From Elusimicrobiota bacterium (lineage in GTDB: Bacteria; Elusimicrobiota; Elusimicrobia; Elusimicrobiales; Elusimicrobiaceae): a stretch of DNA of 13,533 nucleotides. The position numbers and the translations under genes are program-made. How positions within the stretch are numbered: position 1 is the first letter of the stretch; the number at the start of each line of letters is the position of its first letter. The DNA lies in the NCBI GenBank assembly GCA_023393825.1, contig JAEXBW010000039.1, forward strand, positions 1 to 13,533. Direction: 5' to 3'. Below are positions 11,138-13,533 of this stretch, one piece after another. A model generated the notes under the pieces. That model was not told the origin of the DNA, searched no databases, and saw nothing but the letters and a program-made list of their open reading frames with translations.

Positions 11138-13533
11138 ATGTTTTCATATAATAAAACGCTTGCCGCCGCAATATCTTTTATATTAATGGCGCAGCAGGCT
11201 TTGTTTGCGTTTCCGACTTCTGCTGCACTTCAGCGCGACGCTGCGCGTTTTAAAAATGTCCAACAGCAGGGGCAACAGGAGCAAAAAGTTCAGCTTTCTG
11301 CCGCAATGACGGTAGGGCTGGAAAGATTTAACGATAAAACAGATTCCTCCTACACCGTAAGAGTTAATGCCGATACAGGCGCCACGCGGGCTTTGGTGGA
11401 AGGCGATAATTTAAGCGTCGGAAAGACGGAAGGCGGCGCGCTTTCCTTTATAGGCTCATACAAAGATTTGTTGGGGGTAGACAGGGGCAGCTTAAAGTTA
11501 AAACTTAAAAGGCAGTCGCCCGTCGGCTATCACTTTTATTTTGAACAATATTACAAAAACCTTAAGGTGGAAAACGCTTACGTAAAAGTTAATACCGATA
11601 AAAACGGTAATCTTATCAACTATCAGTCCACCTATGTAAAAGATTTAACTTTAGATATTAAACCCGCAAAAACCGTGCAGGAAGCCTCTGCCATAGCGGC
11701 GCAGGATTGCGCGGGAACTTCGGAAGGTGCGGAACTTGTTGTTTATTCAGACCAAGCCTCCTCTATCGCTTTAGCGTGGAAGGTTAAAACAGTCGGCGGC
11801 GCGGCCGAACCGGGCAAATGGATTTATTATATAAACGCGTCCACGGGCGAGATTATCAACAGAATCAGCCTAGTTATGTCCGCTACGGAAACTTTTAACG
11901 CCAATATTTATACTGTTTATCCCGGTTTCGGCTCTAATGTAAAAACCACCGTGCCTTTAAGAAATATGGATGTTTACTACTTTAGCAGCGGCAGCACCGT
12001 AGCAAAAGCTACTACCGACGCCGCAGGACAGGTGGATATTACAAGGGCAGGCCGCGCGTTTGCGGCTTTTTCAGGGCCTTATTTTACCGTCACAAACCAA
12101 AGGCAGGCAAGCGGCGTTACGGGCTACTATGTGGAGCAGGGCAAAAACGTAAGCAATGTTATTGAGCCTGTTTCCGTTGATTTTTCCGCTTGGACTTCTT
12201 TCAGCAAACCCGCAGGCTCGCCTACGCCCACCTATAATGCCTGTGCGGCAGGCAACTGGCCTATATTTACTTCTCCGTTGCTGGCGGACGATTTTTCTGT
12301 AGGTTATATGAACAACTACGGCATAATAGACAATAAAGTTTTTATGAAGGTAACCAACCCCGCAGAATCAAACCGCGTGCTGGGCGCGTATATAGGTAAT
12401 CCGGGAGAGGCTGTCTACGGCCCCGTTGTTCCCACCGCTTCTTCCGCGCAGACTATGGGTACAGGGCTTTATCCCGCAGGATCCTCAGGCACATACACAA
12501 TAAACACTTTAAGCAAACTTTGTGTTCCTTATACAATAACTTCGGGCTACAATGCTCTTTCTTCCCACGTTCTTACGGATATGCCCAACAACGGTACTCC
12601 TGCAACCGCGTTTTACAATCTTAACGAAATGCGCAACTTTTTTGTGGGCCTTAATACAGGCAATTATATAAACCTTAACAACCATTTACCCGTTATGATA
12701 AACGCTTACGGTTTGCCTTATACCGCAAGCGGCTACAACGGTATGGTAAACGCTTTTTATGATACCGACCAAAAGCTAATTATGTTCGGGGAAGGGGAAA
12801 AGATAGACGGAGATTTCAGACCTTTCGCCTTGGAAAGTGCCATAGTTCGCCACGAATATGTCCACGCTGTTGTGGATAATATTTGGCCGATACTCTACTT
12901 TAACGAAGGCGCTGCGGTTTCCGAAGCTTTATCAGACTACTTTGCCTTGTCTTCTCTTAAAGACGGTTCCAATAATCCCTATACCTCTAAGATAGGCAGC
13001 TGGGTAAGCGTAAGCGCCAGCGGCGGGGAAGGCGTAACCAGAGATTTAAACAGCGCTAGCGGTAGCGGTCCTGAAACTTTTAATCCCGTCACTTGGGTGT
13101 CAAACGGTATTAACGGACAGCACAAGAACAGCTTGGTATTAAGTCAGGCTTTGTGGGATTTAAGGACGGGCGCCGCCACTGCCGCCTATGCCGACAGGCT
13201 TGTGTGGTATTCTTTAATGTTCTTCCCCGATTCTTTGTTGGAATTTAGGGACGCTATGATAGCTGTTTCTCAGGCTATGGCTACTACATGGGGCGTAAAC
13301 TTAAGCTCGCAAATAGCAACGGCTTTTGACAATCACAATATCAACTTTGCCTCCATAGTTACCGTTAACGGCGATATTTACGAACCCAATAACAGCCCCG
13401 ACAGTGCGGCCGATATTGATATAGCCTCCGTCGCAAAAAGACAGTTGAGCGGCAAAATAAATCCCGCCAGCGATGTTGACTATTATTCCGTGTCTCTGCC
13501 CCAAGGCAACTTTGAAGCCACCCTTTATCTGCC
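11138..13533 (+). CDS. Secreted thermolysin-like (M4-type) metalloprotease, 3' end cut by the window
   Basis: An open frame runs from ATG 11138 to the window edge (798 codons, no stop). It starts with a signal peptide (1-24, ending ALFA). A fungalysin/thermolysin propeptide-like region follows (about 105-170, LLGVDRGSLKLKLK and a YKNLKVENAYVKV strand), then a PepSY-like strand pair (213-246, ending WIYYINASTGEIINRI). The catalytic zinc motif is H572-E-Y-V-H576, with E596 in SEALSDYF exactly 20 residues after the second His, the spacing of thermolysin. H662 (GQHKNS) is placed like the second catalytic His. A PPC-like C-terminal domain begins near 742 (EPNNSPDSAADI). The enzyme is probably exported and self-processed, degrading extracellular protein. 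The M4-like spacing argues against M36. The ribosome site is GGAGG, 6 nt upstream. Confidence 0.9.
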   Translation, partial: MFSYNKTLAAAISFILMAQQALFAFPTSAALQRDAARFKNVQQQGQQEQKVQLSAAMTVGLERFNDKTDSSYTVRVNADTGATRALVEGDNLSVGKTEGGALSFIGSYKDLLGVDRGSLKLKLKRQSPVGYHFYFEQYYKNLKVENAYVKVNTDKNGNLINYQSTYVKDLTLDIKPAKTVQEASAIAAQDCAGTSEGAELVVYSDQASSIALAWKVKTVGGAAEPGKWIYYINASTGEIINRISLVMSATETFNANIYTVYPGFGSNVKTTVPLRNMDVYYFSSGSTVAKATTDAAGQVDITRAGRAFAAFSGPYFTVTNQRQASGVTGYYVEQGKNVSNVIEPVSVDFSAWTSFSKPAGSPTPTYNACAAGNWPIFTSPLLADDFSVGYMNNYGIIDNKVFMKVTNPAESNRVLGAYIGNPGEAVYGPVVPTASSAQTMGTGLYPAGSSGTYTINTLSKLCVPYTITSGYNALSSHVLTDMPNNGTPATAFYNLNEMRNFFVGLNTGNYINLNNHLPVMINAYGLPYTASGYNGMVNAFYDTDQKLIMFGEGEKIDGDFRPFALESAIVRHEYVHAVVDNIWPILYFNEGAAVSEALSDYFALSSLKDGSNNPYTSKIGSWVSVSASGGEGVTRDLNSASGSGPETFNPVTWVSNGINGQHKNSLVLSQALWDLRTGAATAAYADRLVWYSLMFFPDSLLEFRDAMIAVSQAMATTWGVNLSSQIATAFDNHNINFASIVTVNGDIYEPNNSPDSAADIDIASVAKRQLSGKINPASDVDYYSVSLPQGNFEATLYL

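Noticed and set aside
13301..13504. A 67-codon leftward frame near the right edge
   Set aside because: It is a shadow of the metalloprotease frame, which remains open through the window end with a recognisable PPC-like domain.

Overview
The window is about 13.5 kb of bacterial chromosome with moderate-to-low GC and mostly ordinary genes. It carries ten protein genes, one of them cut off by the right edge, plus a probable 16-codon leader ORF. No tRNA, rRNA, CRISPR array or transposase gene is visible. The gene mix (BioY, a PBP4-type carboxypeptidase, PyrR with an RNA leader, Era, a SirB1-like protein, CysK, an SPFH/NfeD pair and a secreted thermolysin-like peptidase) suggests a didermic gut or host-associated anaerobe. 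An Elusimicrobiota-like genome is my best guess, but this is inference from style and content, not proof.

Layout. A leftward bioY (68-574) is divergent from a rightward membrane protein of unknown function (644-2158). A terminator follows, then dacB-like PBP4 (2216-3694). Next is a regulated unit: an extended -10 promoter, a PyrR-type binding hairpin, a short leader ORF and an intrinsic terminator placed directly in front of pyrR, whose start is best set at 3853. After pyrR lies a gene-poor stretch of about 690 bp (4396-5082) made largely of repeats. Then comes an operon, era - SirB1-like - cysK (5083-7798), ended by a strong terminator. A secreted protein of unknown function follows (7853-9040). 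A second gene-poor stretch (9041-9608) shares its repeat modules with the first. Leftward nfeD - stomatin/QmcA-like genes (11012-9609) form a tightly coupled pair. A secreted M4-like metalloprotease (11138 to beyond the window) is divergent from them.

The two items most worth attention are (i) the pyrR leader, where a PyrR-type hairpin sits next to the ribosome site of a leader ORF that runs into the terminator, suggesting a hybrid of PyrR repression and leader-peptide attenuation; and (ii) the two repeat-rich intergenic stretches, which share several modules. One of these is a conserved 19-nt core held between two stems whose arms differ in sequence but still pair in both copies, which is the signature expected of a structured RNA. 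A 130-bp module is present in inverted orientation at the two sites and brackets a 5-kb gene block.

Four starts or promoters share an extended -10 box (TGn-TAnnnT) with no clear -35. At dacB and era this box lies only 7-8 nt before the ATG and there is no ribosome binding site, which points to leaderless mRNAs.
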